Shown one piece after another: positions 6,594 to 14,721 of a stretch of 17,176 nucleotides of DNA. Source of the DNA: an uncultured Emergencia sp. GTDB lineage: Bacteria; Bacillota; Clostridia; Peptostreptococcales; Anaerovoracaceae. The position numbers were made by a program, and so were the translations under genes. The DNA lies in the NCBI GenBank assembly GCA_902476665.1, contig CABSEO010000008.1:1-17176 (forward strand), written 5' to 3'. Numbering within the stretch: position 1 is the first letter of the stretch; each line of letters begins with the position of its first letter. Under the pieces are notes generated by a model. The model saw only the letters and a program-made list of their open reading frames with translations, was not told the DNA's origin and made no database searches.

Positions 6594-7529
6594 ATGCACA
6601 TGGAAAAAAAGGCGCAGAAGAGAGAAAAAACAACCATGTCTGTTTCTCTTTACGGAAACCTCTTCTTCGTCATAATAGAACTGATTATGGCTGTATTCAC
6701 AGGCTCACAGGCAGTACTTCTGGATGCGGTCTATGACAGTGTTGAATTTTTAATGTTGCTTCCGTCTATTTTCCTTATCCCGCTGCTGTACAGACCCTTT
6801 AATGAAAAGCACCCCTTCGGCTACATGCAGATAGAATCCATGTTTGTAGTCATAAAAGGTGTTACAATGTGTGCAGTTACGGTGGGACTGATTGTTAACA
6901 ACATAGAAATCATGATTCATGGCGGACGCACAGTATCTTTTGGCACTGTTGCTTATTTTCAACTGTTTGCATGTCTGCTGGGAATCTCGGTTTCTCTCTT
7001 TCTGAAGAGGAAAAACTCTCTGCTCAATTCTCCACTCATAGCCATGGAGCTTCGAAGCTGGCAGATAGACAGTATCGCATCTCTGGGAATGGCCGTCGCC
7101 TTTTTCCTTCCCGTAATCATCACATCTGAAAGTTTTATGAAAATCACGCCCTATCTGGATCAGGTTGTAACAGTGGTGCTTTCTCTGTTTATGCTTCCAT
7201 CTCCTGTAAAAGCGGTCATAAAGGGACTGCGGGATCTGTTCCTGATTTCTCCTGAAGAAAAGACTGTGGAAGAGATAAAATCCATCGTGGATCCGATCCT
7301 AAGTTTCTATGGAGAAAACCGGCTTTATTATGATATCGTACGTACCGGCAGAAAACTGTGGATCAGTATCTATATCACTTTTGACTGTGATATGGTTTCC
7401 ATATTAAAGTTCAAAGAACTGCAGAATAAATGTATAGAAGCACTGGGTCAGGTCTACAGCAATTTTTATTTTGAACTGCTGCCGGACATTGAATTATCCT
7501 GCAGCTCCGGGAAAGAGCCGGACCGTTAG
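6594..7529 (+). CDS. Cation diffusion facilitator (CDF)-like membrane transporter
   Basis: 311-residue protein with about six membrane helices and a cytoplasmic C-terminal domain (about 222-300), the CDF family layout for proton-driven metal efflux. The start at 6594 is preceded by AAGGAG (6581-6586) at 7 bases; an in-frame GTG at 6570 would lie at the transcription start. Family marks: GSQAVLLDAVYDS in helix 2 with D44 and D48 where the metal-site acidic pair sits, and HPFGYMQIES (73-82) after it. In helix 5 the usual HxxxD is SxxxD (S155, D159), so the canonical zinc-site histidine is missing. The metal, if any, is therefore uncertain. Transcribed divergently from the recombinase with its own promoter. 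No obvious metal-responsive operator is seen. Confidence 0.8.
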   Translation: MHMEKKAQKREKTTMSVSLYGNLFFVIIELIMAVFTGSQAVLLDAVYDSVEFLMLLPSIFLIPLLYRPFNEKHPFGYMQIESMFVVIKGVTMCAVTVGLIVNNIEIMIHGGRTVSFGTVAYFQLFACLLGISVSLFLKRKNSLLNSPLIAMELRSWQIDSIASLGMAVAFFLPVIITSESFMKITPYLDQVVTVVLSLFMLPSPVKAVIKGLRDLFLISPEEKTVEEIKSIVDPILSFYGENRLYYDIVRTGRKLWISIYITFDCDMVSILKFKELQNKCIEALGQVYSNFYFELLPDIELSCSSGKEPDR

Positions 7530-7701
7530 TCAGCTTTTGTCCGCAAAAAACACTTTGTAAAATGCTTTCTGTGAAAGAGCAGTAAATATCGTCAGTCAAT
7601 AACTCTGTATAATAAAAAACGCCCCGTCAGAGTATAACGCTTTTCCTTAAACAGGCAGTTCTCCTGCAAAAGGATCCGCTCTATACATCGATGAGGGCTT
7701 A

Positions 7702-8217
7702 TTATTTCAGATAAAAGTATTTTCCCCTTACGGGAAAATTTCCTTCGAAGCTTTTCAGCTTCGATAACGTTTTTGCCAATACCGGCAATTCTTCGAAGCC
7801 AGAATCAGCCATATTACAGTAAATATAGGCAGCACTGCTCTTCGTGAGAAATAGTCTTCAGAAAGCACTTCCAGTTTTTATCAAGAAAGCCGAGATCCTC
7901 CGAAAGCTCCGGATAAAGCCACACCGCAGGTCCTCCCGTTTTAAGAACAAATTCCTTAAAAAAGTCGTTTTACGAAATATGTATATCTGCGTTTCCTCGC
8001 TGTAGTCGATGCCCATATAAATACTGCTCTTTAAAGACTCTAGCAGCCAAGGTTCAATACCTGCCAGCAAATCCGCCTGCTCTGCCAGATACCTTTCCTT
8101 TTCATGCTCGTTACGACACAAAAATACAGGAAGATGAAACGCAATATATTCACTCCTGTCATAAAGACACGCCAGCGCTTTTTCAGATGACAGAGACTTT
8201 ATATCAATGCCCAGCAT
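7702..8217 (-). pseudogene. Small immunity-like protein, paralogue of the upstream gene, with two compensating frameshifts
   Basis: Starts at 8217 with AAGGAG 6 bases before the ATG, 10 bases after the upstream paralogue's stop. The first frame runs through YIFRK and then derails at an A4 run (7968-7971). One extra A would give FVLKTGGPAVWLYPELSEDLGFL followed by SHEEQC, which aligns with WVYPELPEDLCLF and THESEC of the 172-residue gene upstream. Near 7820 a change of the opposite sense returns to the original frame, which then stays open for about 40 codons to a stop at 7702-7704. The restored length of about 171 residues equals that of the paralogue (172). The last 40 codons are less certain; they contain several small inverted repeats. 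Likely an immunity or accessory gene of the neighbouring RHS toxin locus. No biochemical function can be assigned. Confidence 0.6.
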
Positions 8218-8227
8218 AGTTTTCTCC

Positions 8228-8746
8228 TTACATTCCTTTCAATGTCGGAATATCCTGCTCATCGATCTCAAAGGCTTCAAAGCTGACACCCCAGTCATTC
8301 AGCCGCTGCGCCTCATTTTCCCCATAAAATCTGCATTCCGATTCATGAGTCTGGGTATATAAAATGCAGCGCTCTTTTTCATCGAAAAGGCACAAATCTT
8401 CCGGAAGCTCCGGATAAACCCATCTCTCCAGCGTACCGCAGTCCCTTGCGGCCAGCCGGAACTTTTTATTCATCTCAAAAACATAGATATCCAAAGCATG
8501 TCTGTATCTCGAATAGAAAAAGGATTTGCTGAGATAATGCTTTATCAGATGGTCCTGCACCGTATTCAGCAAAAACAGGCAATTATCACGATACGTTCGA
8601 TAGCCATTATTTTCCTTTACCTTTTCTCCGCACCCCTTTTGCCTGAAGTTAGGCAGGATAAAGCTTCCCCAGCTGGTTTTCCTGCAGAGATAATCTATAA
8701 ATTCCGGATTTCCCGTCGTTTCTATTTCACATATATATTGCAGCAT
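8228..8746 (-). CDS. Uncharacterised small protein, possible RHS-locus immunity protein
   Basis: 172 residues, no signal peptide or membrane helix, so probably cytoplasmic. Not a family I can name with confidence. The C-terminal half (LERWVYPELPEDLCLFDEK, then THESECRFY) recalls small proteins found in tandem copies near polymorphic toxins in Clostridia. It is followed 10 bases later by a degraded paralogue and lies downstream of an RHS toxin locus with an RHS relic just in front. AGGAGG sits only 2 bases before the first ATG, an unusually short gap, and no other in-frame ATG is near. Placement and duplication suggest an immunity role; this is inference. Confidence 0.6.
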   Translation of the reverse strand: MLQYICEIETTGNPEFIDYLCRKTSWGSFILPNFRQKGCGEKVKENNGYRTYRDNCLFLLNTVQDHLIKHYLSKSFFYSRYRHALDIYVFEMNKKFRLAARDCGTLERWVYPELPEDLCLFDEKERCILYTQTHESECRFYGENEAQRLNDWGVSFEAFEIDEQDIPTLKGM

Positions 8747-8796
8747 AACCTCCTGTTATCCGTTCCTTCTGCATAAATATATCTGTATAAAATTTT

Positions 8797-8849
8797 CTCA
8801 AGAACGGCCTCCCAAATCCATCATACTGCTTTTCTATGCTCCTGTAAAG
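8797..8849 (-). pseudogene. Short relic of an RHS core repeat
   Basis: On the minus strand it reads LYRSIEKQYDGFGRPFLRK, close to LYRYTGKRYDGLGRLLSE encoded at about 10937-10989 in the main RHS remnant. Over 43 bases the two stretches agree at about 33. It lies in the gap between the two-helix membrane protein and the immunity-like pair, as if an older RHS junction had been left behind. Confidence 0.5.
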
Positions 8850-8958
8850 TCGTTTGCAAAAGAGAAACGCTGCCGGTTCCTGGCAATACAGCCGAGAACT
8901 GGCGGGGCATTAGCTTTTATGGCATTTTTAACCTTCTGTTCTGCAAAAATCTTTTTCT

Positions 8959-9435
8959 TCATTCCGGGGAATAAGGAACAGCCCGGTATGCGTCGATTCT
9001 GACAACATAATTGCCGCCGTCGTCATCGTCTACATAGTAGAGTTTAACCTTTTCTCCGTGCATGACGACTTTTCCCCCGTCGTAGTAATACTCTTCTCCG
9101 TCGACGTAAATGCTGGTTCCCAGCTTTGTGGTCTGAATTTCCTCCGGCATGCCCTCTGCGATTTCGTATCTGCCTTCGTAATAGGCTTTGGCATAAGGAT
9201 TTTGTATGCCGTCTCTGGCAAAGTCGGCCAGCGTGCCGCAGCCGCATGCTCCCAGCAAAATCAAGACTGCGCTTATGAAAATTGCGTCTAACTTCAGCCG
9301 CCTTTTCTTTATTATCGAATACACGCAGTATGACAAATATAACGCCGCTGCCAGCACAAAAGCAAGGTTGAGACCAAATTCTTCCCAAAGATAAGTATCC
9401 TCGGGCATTTCGTATACAGTTATGTAGTTCATCAT
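8959..9435 (-). CDS. Small membrane protein with two N-terminal helices, possible immunity protein
   Basis: 158 residues: helices at about 22-44 (LNLAFVLAAALYLSYCVYSI) and 49-72 (LDAIFISAVLILLGACGCG), then a polar domain rich in Tyr, Gly and Asp (YYYDGGKVVMHGEKVKLYYV). AGGAGG overlaps the stop codon of the preceding orphan-tip frame, so the two are probably translationally coupled. Two ATGs are adjacent (9435 and 9432) and the second has the better spacing. Not a family I recognise. Lying directly behind a toxin-tip-like frame, it is the best candidate for that tip's immunity protein; a membrane location would fit a membrane-acting toxin. Confidence 0.6.
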   Translation of the reverse strand: MMNYITVYEMPEDTYLWEEFGLNLAFVLAAALYLSYCVYSIIKKRRLKLDAIFISAVLILLGACGCGTLADFARDGIQNPYAKAYYEGRYEIAEGMPEEIQTTKLGTSIYVDGEEYYYDGGKVVMHGEKVKLYYVDDDDGGNYVVRIDAYRAVPYSPE

Positions 9436-9440
9436 CCCTC

Positions 9441-9686
9441 CTATTTTGCGCCGTTTAAATCATACGTCTTTCGGATTCTAGTTTTACCTTTTTCTGCGCT
9501 AGCCTTCATCTTTCCTAATACGGTGCTGGTGAAATTTCTGTATTTATTCGTATACTTTTTCGAAAAAGAAGCTTTAGCTGGTCCAAAGGAAATACCTCCA
9601 GATGAAGTGCTAAACCCTACGCCGACTGAAAAGGCACCAGAGTTAAGCCCAAGTGCCAACGTAACCCGATTGATCTTCAAGGTCAC
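9441..9686 (-). CDS. Orphan RHS C-terminal tip fragment
   Basis: The frame from GTG 9686 gives 81 residues and is open further upstream, where it reads QKIAGYGYNVTLKINR. This resembles HKQTAIGYGVQIDFSS, the first residues after the RHS core in the gene directly upstream. The fragment looks like a displaced toxin tip without its own core, a common outcome of tip exchange in RHS loci. It is Gly/Ser-rich in the middle (GVGFSTSSGGISFG) and Lys/Arg-rich at the end (KGKTRIRKTYDL). No good ribosome binding site precedes the GTG, so it may not be made as a separate protein. Function of the tip is unknown. Confidence 0.5.
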   Translation of the reverse strand: MTLKINRVTLALGLNSGAFSVGVGFSTSSGGISFGPAKASFSKKYTNKYRNFTSTVLGKMKASAEKGKTRIRKTYDLNGAK

Positions 9687-9721
9687 ATTATATCCATATC
9701 CTGCAATCTTTTGGTAAGTAT

Positions 9722-10825
9722 TTATTTTTTTGTATTCGCAAATAATACAAAAAATACTGCCGAAGCCGAAAGTCCTCCTAAAAGTCTCTTTACTGTTTTA
9801 CTTAAAGAAATTTTAGACATCAGTGTACTCGGCTTACTCAACAATCGTTCCACTGCAGTTCCCGCTTTTGTCATATCGTTACTTACACCTTGATAAAAAT
9901 AAATATGCACTCCTTTATTTCTATATCGTTTTATTTTTTTATTTAAATAGATCGCTTGAAAACCTGCATTAACAGCTGTATATCCTTTACCTGACGAAAA
10001 ATCTATTTGGACACCATAACCAATTGCGGTTTGTTTATGTCCGCTCGGATCCACGTAGTTCACCGGATTGTTCGCACAGTACGCATACAGGTGCCAGGTC
10101 AGACTGTCTTCTGCCTCCGGTCTTACCGTATCCTCCGTCAGAAACCTGCCGTCGTCCGGATCGTAATATCTGGCGTTAAGGTAGTAAAGCCCTGTGCTCT
10201 GATCCCAGATGCCGCCGGTATAGGCAATCTCGTTATAGAAATCGCTGTTTACCGCGGTCTCTCCGAAATCGGAGTACTCGTAGGCAGCCTGGCAGTTTCC
10301 GCTTCCATCCAGAATACCGGTGGTGCTTCCCCGCATATCCTTGTTGTAGTAGTAATATGCCTTGCCGCTGTCCGTATCCCGCTCGCAGGCTATGACATTT
10401 CCGGCGTCGCCCATGATATTGAGGGACTGTTTTTCGGAGCTTCCGTCCGTATAGACCACGCTGCCGCCCTGATAGGCATAGGTTGTCTGCTCTCCGTTTT
10501 CAGTCTTGGAAATTCTCTGACCTTCTCCGTTATAGGTATTCTTCTGCTGCAGGGTAATCTGGCCGTTTTCCGTCACTGTGACAGTATCCAGTCTGTTATC
10601 CGCGTCGTAATTGTATTCCCTGACAAGTCCCGCACTGCTTTCCTGCGTCTGATTTCCGTTAGCGTCGTAGGTATAGCTGCTGCCGCCGCTTTCCACCATC
10701 TGGTTCAGCAGATTATAGGTGTTTGTCGTGGTCTGTCCGTTTTCTGTTTCAGTAAGTCTGTTCCCTGCGCTGTCGTAGGTATAGGTCTTCTGGGTTTTGA
10801 CAGTACCGCTGGCATCGTCGGTCAC
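9722..10825 (-). CDS. RHS/YD-repeat protein remnant with variable C-terminal tip (truncated)
   Basis: Open frame of 367 residues. Residues 1-262 are the 3' part of an RHS core: YD-type repeats (YTYDANGNQT, YNYDADNRLD) and the hallmark end GLYYLNARYYDPDDGRFLTEDT... YANNP-type motif (YCANNPVNYVDPSG). After that comes an unrelated tip of about 104 residues with a hydrophobic end (LLGGLSASAVFFVLFA). Full RHS toxins run well over 1000 residues with an export signal. Here the 5' part is missing and the GTG at 10825 is simply the first possible start inside the repeats, so the gene is probably not functional as it stands. DNA for the tip is visibly more AT-rich than the core, as expected of swapped tips. 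The tip matches no toxin fold I can name. Confidence 0.8.
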   Translation of the reverse strand: MTDDASGTVKTQKTYTYDSAGNRLTETENGQTTTNTYNLLNQMVESGGSSYTYDANGNQTQESSAGLVREYNYDADNRLDTVTVTENGQITLQQKNTYNGEGQRISKTENGEQTTYAYQGGSVVYTDGSSEKQSLNIMGDAGNVIACERDTDSGKAYYYYNKDMRGSTTGILDGSGNCQAAYEYSDFGETAVNSDFYNEIAYTGGIWDQSTGLYYLNARYYDPDDGRFLTEDTVRPEAEDSLTWHLYAYCANNPVNYVDPSGHKQTAIGYGVQIDFSSGKGYTAVNAGFQAIYLNKKIKRYRNKGVHIYFYQGVSNDMTKAGTAVERLLSKPSTLMSKISLSKTVKRLLGGLSASAVFFVLFANTKK

Positions 10826-11098
10826 GGTGGTGGTTGTCAGCCTGCCCAGTCTGTCATAGCTATAGGTTTTCAGACTATAGTCTGTACCGCCCAGTGCTGT
10901 TCTGCTCTCCTTAATGGTCGCTAACCTGCCTCTGCTTCTGAGAGCAGCCTTCCAAGTCCATCATACCGTTTTCCGGTGTATCTGTAAAGGGCTTCACTGC
11001 CGTTTTCATAGGAATAGTTCTCCATCACAGTAACGGTTCCGTGCCCTTGCCGTCGATACTTTTGTTCTTCCGGCTCTGGCTGTCATAGCTACAAATCC
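10826..11098 (-). pseudogene. Frameshifted upstream remnant of the RHS core
   Basis: Three blocks of RHS sequence in different frames. Nearest the open frame is ATIKESRTALGGTDYSLKTYSYDRLGR; before it is VTVMENYSYENGSEALYRYTGKRYDGLGR (shift near 10925, one base); before that is CSYDSQSRKNKSIDGKG (shift near 11045). No RHS-like sequence is seen beyond about 11100, so the core is cut there. Confidence 0.7.
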
Positions 11099-11123
11099 TG
11101 CTCCCCCTCAAAGCAGATTAACC

Positions 11124-11147
11124 AAAACCTTCGGTTTTCAATTTTTT
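11124..11147 (+). terminator. Small hairpin with T tract at the edge of the RHS remnant
   Basis: AAAACC, a 3-base loop and GGTTTT, followed by CAATTTTTT on the plus strand. It resembles a small intrinsic terminator but has no plus-strand gene upstream. It may be a relic or a chance structure. Confidence 0.3.
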
Positions 11148-11209
11148 GAGTATAAAAAATCGGGATGCACGCCGCCCCTGTTCTCTCTGTCAGTCCGTAT
11201 TTTTTTATA

Positions 11210-11268
11210 AATTGTTTTGAAATAGAACAATTCACCATGCTTTTCTGTAAAAAATCTCCTTTTTACAG
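11210..11268. repeat. Two inverted repeats upstream of the aldolase-like gene
   Basis: AATTGTT (11210-11216) with AACAATT (11226-11232), and CTGTAAAAA (11245-11253) with TTTTTACAG (11260-11268), both perfect. No other feature is visible in 11148-11466, an AT-rich stretch without a convincing gene. Confidence 0.35.
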
Positions 11269-11466
11269 GGTATTCTCTTTCACTATAGCGAAAAATATAT
11301 ACTCATTCAGGCCATTTTTTCATTTTCTGGATAATAAAAAGTCATATTTATACTCTTATCGCCTCTTTTTGCAAATCCTGGCATTCTCTGTCCGCAGGCA
11401 ACCGGAGAGCTGGGCTCCTTTACTGAAAATTTATGAAAATATGATGAAATCCCCGGAAAAGTATTC

Positions 11467-11472
11467 TATAAT
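11467..11472 (+). promoter_or_regulatory. Likely -10 box of the aldolase-like gene
   Basis: TATAAT about 65 bases upstream of the start codon; no good -35 hexamer is visible at 16-18 bases. The leader after it carries a small hairpin TCCGTT/AACGGA (about 11486-11503). Confidence 0.4.
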
Positions 11473-11537
11473 ATACTTATCGAGATCCGTTTCTGCGAAC
11501 GGACACAGTTTTATTACCAACGAGGAGGAACATATCA

Positions 11538-12564
11538 ATGATTTATTTCAGAAGTGACTACAGCCAGGGCGGCCATCCAAAAATCATGGAAGCTCTGATG
11601 AAAACCAACCTGGAACATACCGACGGTTATGCTCTGGATCCTCACAGCGAACACGCTGCCGAGATGATCAAGATCCGACTGCGAGGTATACATGATGGTA
11701 GGCGGTACACCATCCAACGTCATCACCATCGCAGCTGCCCTCAAACCATGGGAAGCCGTAGTTGCTCCAAGAACAGCTCACATCTACAGCCACGAATGCG
11801 GCGCAGTAGAAGCTACCGGTCACAGAGTACTGACTGTAGACGGCGTTGACGGAAAGCTGACTCCGGAACTCATCGACAAAGCCTGGCTGGAATACGAAGA
11901 TGATCACACTGTAGTTCCAAAGATGGCATATATCTCCCATACCACAGAAAGCGGCACAGTTTACACAAAGGCAGAACTGGAAGCACTCAGAGCAAAATGT
12001 GATGAACATGACATGTACCTCTGCATGGACGGCGCCAGACTGGGTGCAGGCTTAACCTGTGAAGACACTGACCTGACTATCAGAGATATCGCGAGACTGA
12101 CCGATGCCTTCTATATCGGCGGCACCAAGAACGGCCTGCTTCTGGGAGAAGCCGTAATCGTCTTCGACGACTATATCAACGACCACTATCGCTGGATGAT
12201 CAAACAGAACTGTGGTATGCTGGCAAAAGGCAGACTTATCGGCGTACAGTTTGAAGCCCTTCTGGAGGGCGGTGAAAACAGCCTTTTCTATGAAATCGGC
12301 GCCCATGAAAACAAAATGGCCAAGAAACTCAGAGAAGGGCTTCTGGCCAAAGGTGTGAAATTCGACGGCACTTCCACAACAAACCAGATCTTCCCGATTC
12401 TGAAGACAGAAACAGTCAGGGAACTGGAGAAAGATTTCTTCTTCTATGACTGGGCTCCGTATGATGAAGACCACCGGGTTGTCAGACTGGTTACTTCCTG
12501 GGGAACCACGGAGGAAGATGTAGACGCATTCCTTGCAGCTATAGATAAGCTGCTGAATAGATAA
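11538..12564 (+). pseudogene. Threonine-aldolase-like PLP enzyme, frameshifted
   Basis: Beta-eliminating-lyase/threonine aldolase family: a PLP enzyme of fold type I that would cleave beta-hydroxy amino acids such as threonine to glycine and an aldehyde. Start at 11538 with AGGAGG (11523-11528) 9 bases before it. The first frame gives MIYFRSDYSQGGHPKIMEAL and TDGYALDPHSEHAAEMIK, the normal N-terminus. It is lost near 11690, and the next frame resumes with MMVGGTPSNVITIAAAL and runs to the normal end. Later motifs are intact: MDGARLGAGL (PLP aspartate) and GGTKNG with the Schiff-base Lys. A few residues expected between EMIK and MMVGG are missing, so a small deletion (net two bases modulo three) rather than a single-base error is likely. 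The nucleotidase gene follows 45 bases downstream and may be co-transcribed. Confidence 0.85.
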
Positions 12565-12609
12565 CATTTCGGCTTACTGCTGTTACTTGCTGATTGAGAA
12601 GGAGCTGAA

Positions 12610-14595
12610 ATGAAAAAACCAAAGAAAGTTCTGGCAGTTCTGCTCTGCCTGTGCGTCGCAGCTGTGATGATGCCGGTATGCGCCTTTGCTGCAGAAGCAG
12701 AAACAAAAGCAGATGTAAAATCGGGAGATATCGTGATTCTCCATACCAATGATGTGCACTGCAGCGTAGACAGTCATATTGGCTATGCCGGCCTTGCTGC
12801 CTATCAGGACGACAGACTGAAAGAAACAGACTATGTGACCCTGGTGGATGCAGGGGATGCGGTTCAGGGTGATAGCATAGGCGCCCTCTCCAAAGGTGAA
12901 TACATCATAGAACTCATGAATGCGACAGGCTACGATGTGGCAGTACCGGGCAATCATGAGTTTGACTTCGGCATGGATAAGTTCCTGCGGCTTGCTGCAG
13001 GAGCCCATGCCGAATACGTCAGTGCAAACTTTACGGGGCCTGACGGCGATACGGTATTTGAACCGTACACCATCAAGACCTACGGGGCGACAAAAGTGGC
13101 ATTTGTGGGTATTTCTACACCTGAAACTGTTACCAAATCCACTCCGGCCTATTTTCAGGACGAAAACGGAAACTATATCTACGGTTTCTGTTCCGGAAAT
13201 AACGGCAGAGATCTTTACAACGCAGTGCAGAAGGCTGTGGACAGCGCCAGAGCGGAAGGTGCCGATTACGTCATTGCCGTTGCTCATCTGGGAATGGATG
13301 AGCAGAGCTCGCCGTGGACCTCAAAAGAAGTCATTGCAAATACCTCCGGTATTGATGCCATGATTGACGGACATTCCCACAGCGTGGTGACTGACACAAA
13401 GGTACGGGCCCGTGACGGCAGGCAGGTGATCCTGACACAAACCGGCACAGGTCTGTCCTCCATCGGAGAAATTATCATCACAGCTGACGGAAAAATCACT
13501 GCTTCTCTGATTACAGATTATACGAAAAAAGATTCTGACGTGGAGTCTGCAGTAAAAGAAATCAGAGAAAATCTCAAAGCCATTACTTCAAAGGTCATCG
13601 GAACCAGTGAAGTCACCTTAAATGACTATGATGCAGAAGGAAACAGACTGGTGAGAAATCAGGAGTCTGTCATAGGAAACTTCTGTGCAGATGCGTACCG
13701 GACTGTCACCGGAGCTGATATCGGTCTGGTGCAGGGCGGAGGCGTCAGAGCCCCCATTAAAAAGGGCGAAGTGACTTATGGAGATATGATCGCAGTAAAT
13801 CCATGGGCCAATTCTCTGGGTGTCGTAGAAGCTACAGGACAGCAGATCCTCGATGCGCTGGAACACGGTGCAAAAAGTGCCCCCGATGAAGATGGAGGCT
13901 TTCTGCAGGTTTCAGGTCTTACCTACGATATTGACACTACCGTCCCTCCTACGGTAAAGACTGACGAAAACGGCATGTTTATAGAGGTCAGCGGCCCAAG
14001 GAGAGTCTGCGACGTAAAGGTAAACGGTCAGCCCATCGATCCTGCAAAGACTTACACGGTGGCATCCACACTGTATATTCTGACCCAGCAGGGCGACGGC
14101 TTCACCATGTTCAAAGGAGCAAAGGAAATAACGAAAGAGGCAGTCACCGACTCTGATGCGCTGATTCAGTATCTGCAGAAACACCTGAATGGCAAAATCA
14201 GCCGAACCTACGCAAAGACAGAAGGCAGAATCGGCATCATCAGGACCTGCAATTCCAAAGATGTGGAAGAAGCCATTGAAGACGCTGGAAAAGAGGCTGT
14301 AAAAGCCTATAAATCCGCTTTAGCGCGAACTACAAAGATCACTTCTGCTTCCGCATCGAAAAAGACGAAGAAGATCACTGTGAAAATCAGCGGAAACAGC
14401 AGAGCTGATGGATTTTACTATCACATTTACACAGCCAAAGGTAAGAGAACCTCTTACCTGAGCAAGACAGGAAAAACTTTCACCACCAGAAAACTGGCTA
14501 AAGGCACTTACACTGTAAAAGTAACGCCTTACACCTATGTAGTGGGAGAAAAAGTTTATGGAAAAGTGACCACAAAGAAAGTCTCTGTTAAATAG
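12610..14595 (+). CDS. Exported 5'-nucleotidase/cyclic-phosphodiesterase-type metallophosphoesterase
   Basis: 661 residues, UshA/5'-nucleotidase family: hydrolyses nucleotides or related phosphoesters outside the membrane, mainly for phosphate and nucleoside salvage. Start at 12610 after AAGGAG (12599-12604). Signal peptide MKKPKKVLAVLLCLCV... ending near AFAAEA (25-30). Metallophosphatase domain at about 39-300 with HTNDVH (D48, H50), DAGD (80-83), GNHEFD (N115, H116), AHLGMD (H226) and GHSHS (H255, H257). Nucleotidase C-terminal domain at about 325-545 with GNFCADAYR and QGGGVRAPI for substrate binding. An extra beta-rich domain at about 575-661 (TKKITVKISG, GTYTVKVTPYT) resembles fibronectin-III/Ig-like modules. 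No LPXTG motif is seen, so it is probably secreted or held by the extra domain. Confidence 0.93.
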   Translation: MKKPKKVLAVLLCLCVAAVMMPVCAFAAEAETKADVKSGDIVILHTNDVHCSVDSHIGYAGLAAYQDDRLKETDYVTLVDAGDAVQGDSIGALSKGEYIIELMNATGYDVAVPGNHEFDFGMDKFLRLAAGAHAEYVSANFTGPDGDTVFEPYTIKTYGATKVAFVGISTPETVTKSTPAYFQDENGNYIYGFCSGNNGRDLYNAVQKAVDSARAEGADYVIAVAHLGMDEQSSPWTSKEVIANTSGIDAMIDGHSHSVVTDTKVRARDGRQVILTQTGTGLSSIGEIIITADGKITASLITDYTKKDSDVESAVKEIRENLKAITSKVIGTSEVTLNDYDAEGNRLVRNQESVIGNFCADAYRTVTGADIGLVQGGGVRAPIKKGEVTYGDMIAVNPWANSLGVVEATGQQILDALEHGAKSAPDEDGGFLQVSGLTYDIDTTVPPTVKTDENGMFIEVSGPRRVCDVKVNGQPIDPAKTYTVASTLYILTQQGDGFTMFKGAKEITKEAVTDSDALIQYLQKHLNGKISRTYAKTEGRIGIIRTCNSKDVEEAIEDAGKEAVKAYKSALARTTKITSASASKKTKKITVKISGNSRADGFYYHIYTAKGKRTSYLSKTGKTFTTRKLAKGTYTVKVTPYTYVVGEKVYGKVTTKKVSVK

Positions 14596-14601
14596 AAATA
14601 A

Positions 14602-14675
14602 AAACACATAAAACCACGGGCAGCCGCCGGGAAACATTTTCTCAGAAGCATTTTGTCCGTGGTTTATCTGTGTTT
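14602..14675. terminator. Terminator shared by converging genes
   Basis: AAACACA (14602-14608) and ACCACGG (14613-14619) pair with CCGTGGT (14657-14663) and TGTGTTT (14669-14675). On the minus strand the stem is followed by TTTTTATTT. It lies 7 bases past the nucleotidase stop and 46 bases past the HutD-protein stop, so it can serve both. Confidence 0.7.
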
Positions 14676-14721
14676 ATTATAAATCGGTCATATTATGGCA
14701 TCAGCACCGGTCTTTCAGTTC

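Noticed and set aside
7720..7790. Row of small hairpins (TTTTCCC/GGGAAAA, CGAAGC/GCTTCG, TTGCC/GGCAA) as an RNA element
   Set aside because: They fall within the restored coding tail of the frameshifted paralogue and lack a proper T tract, so no separate RNA feature is called.
10007..10924. Plus-strand open frame of 305 residues opposite the RHS remnant
   Set aside because: It is antisense to clear YD repeats, has no ribosome binding site, and its sequence reflects reverse-strand codon bias.
11165..11557. Plus-strand frame of 130 residues before the aldolase-like gene
   Set aside because: No ribosome binding site or family resemblance, rich in Phe/Ser/Tyr from AT-rich DNA, and it overlaps the promoter and leader of the next gene.
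12583..13287. Minus-strand open frame opposite the nucleotidase gene
   Set aside because: It covers the signal peptide and metal-site region of a well-supported gene on the other strand; a shadow frame.
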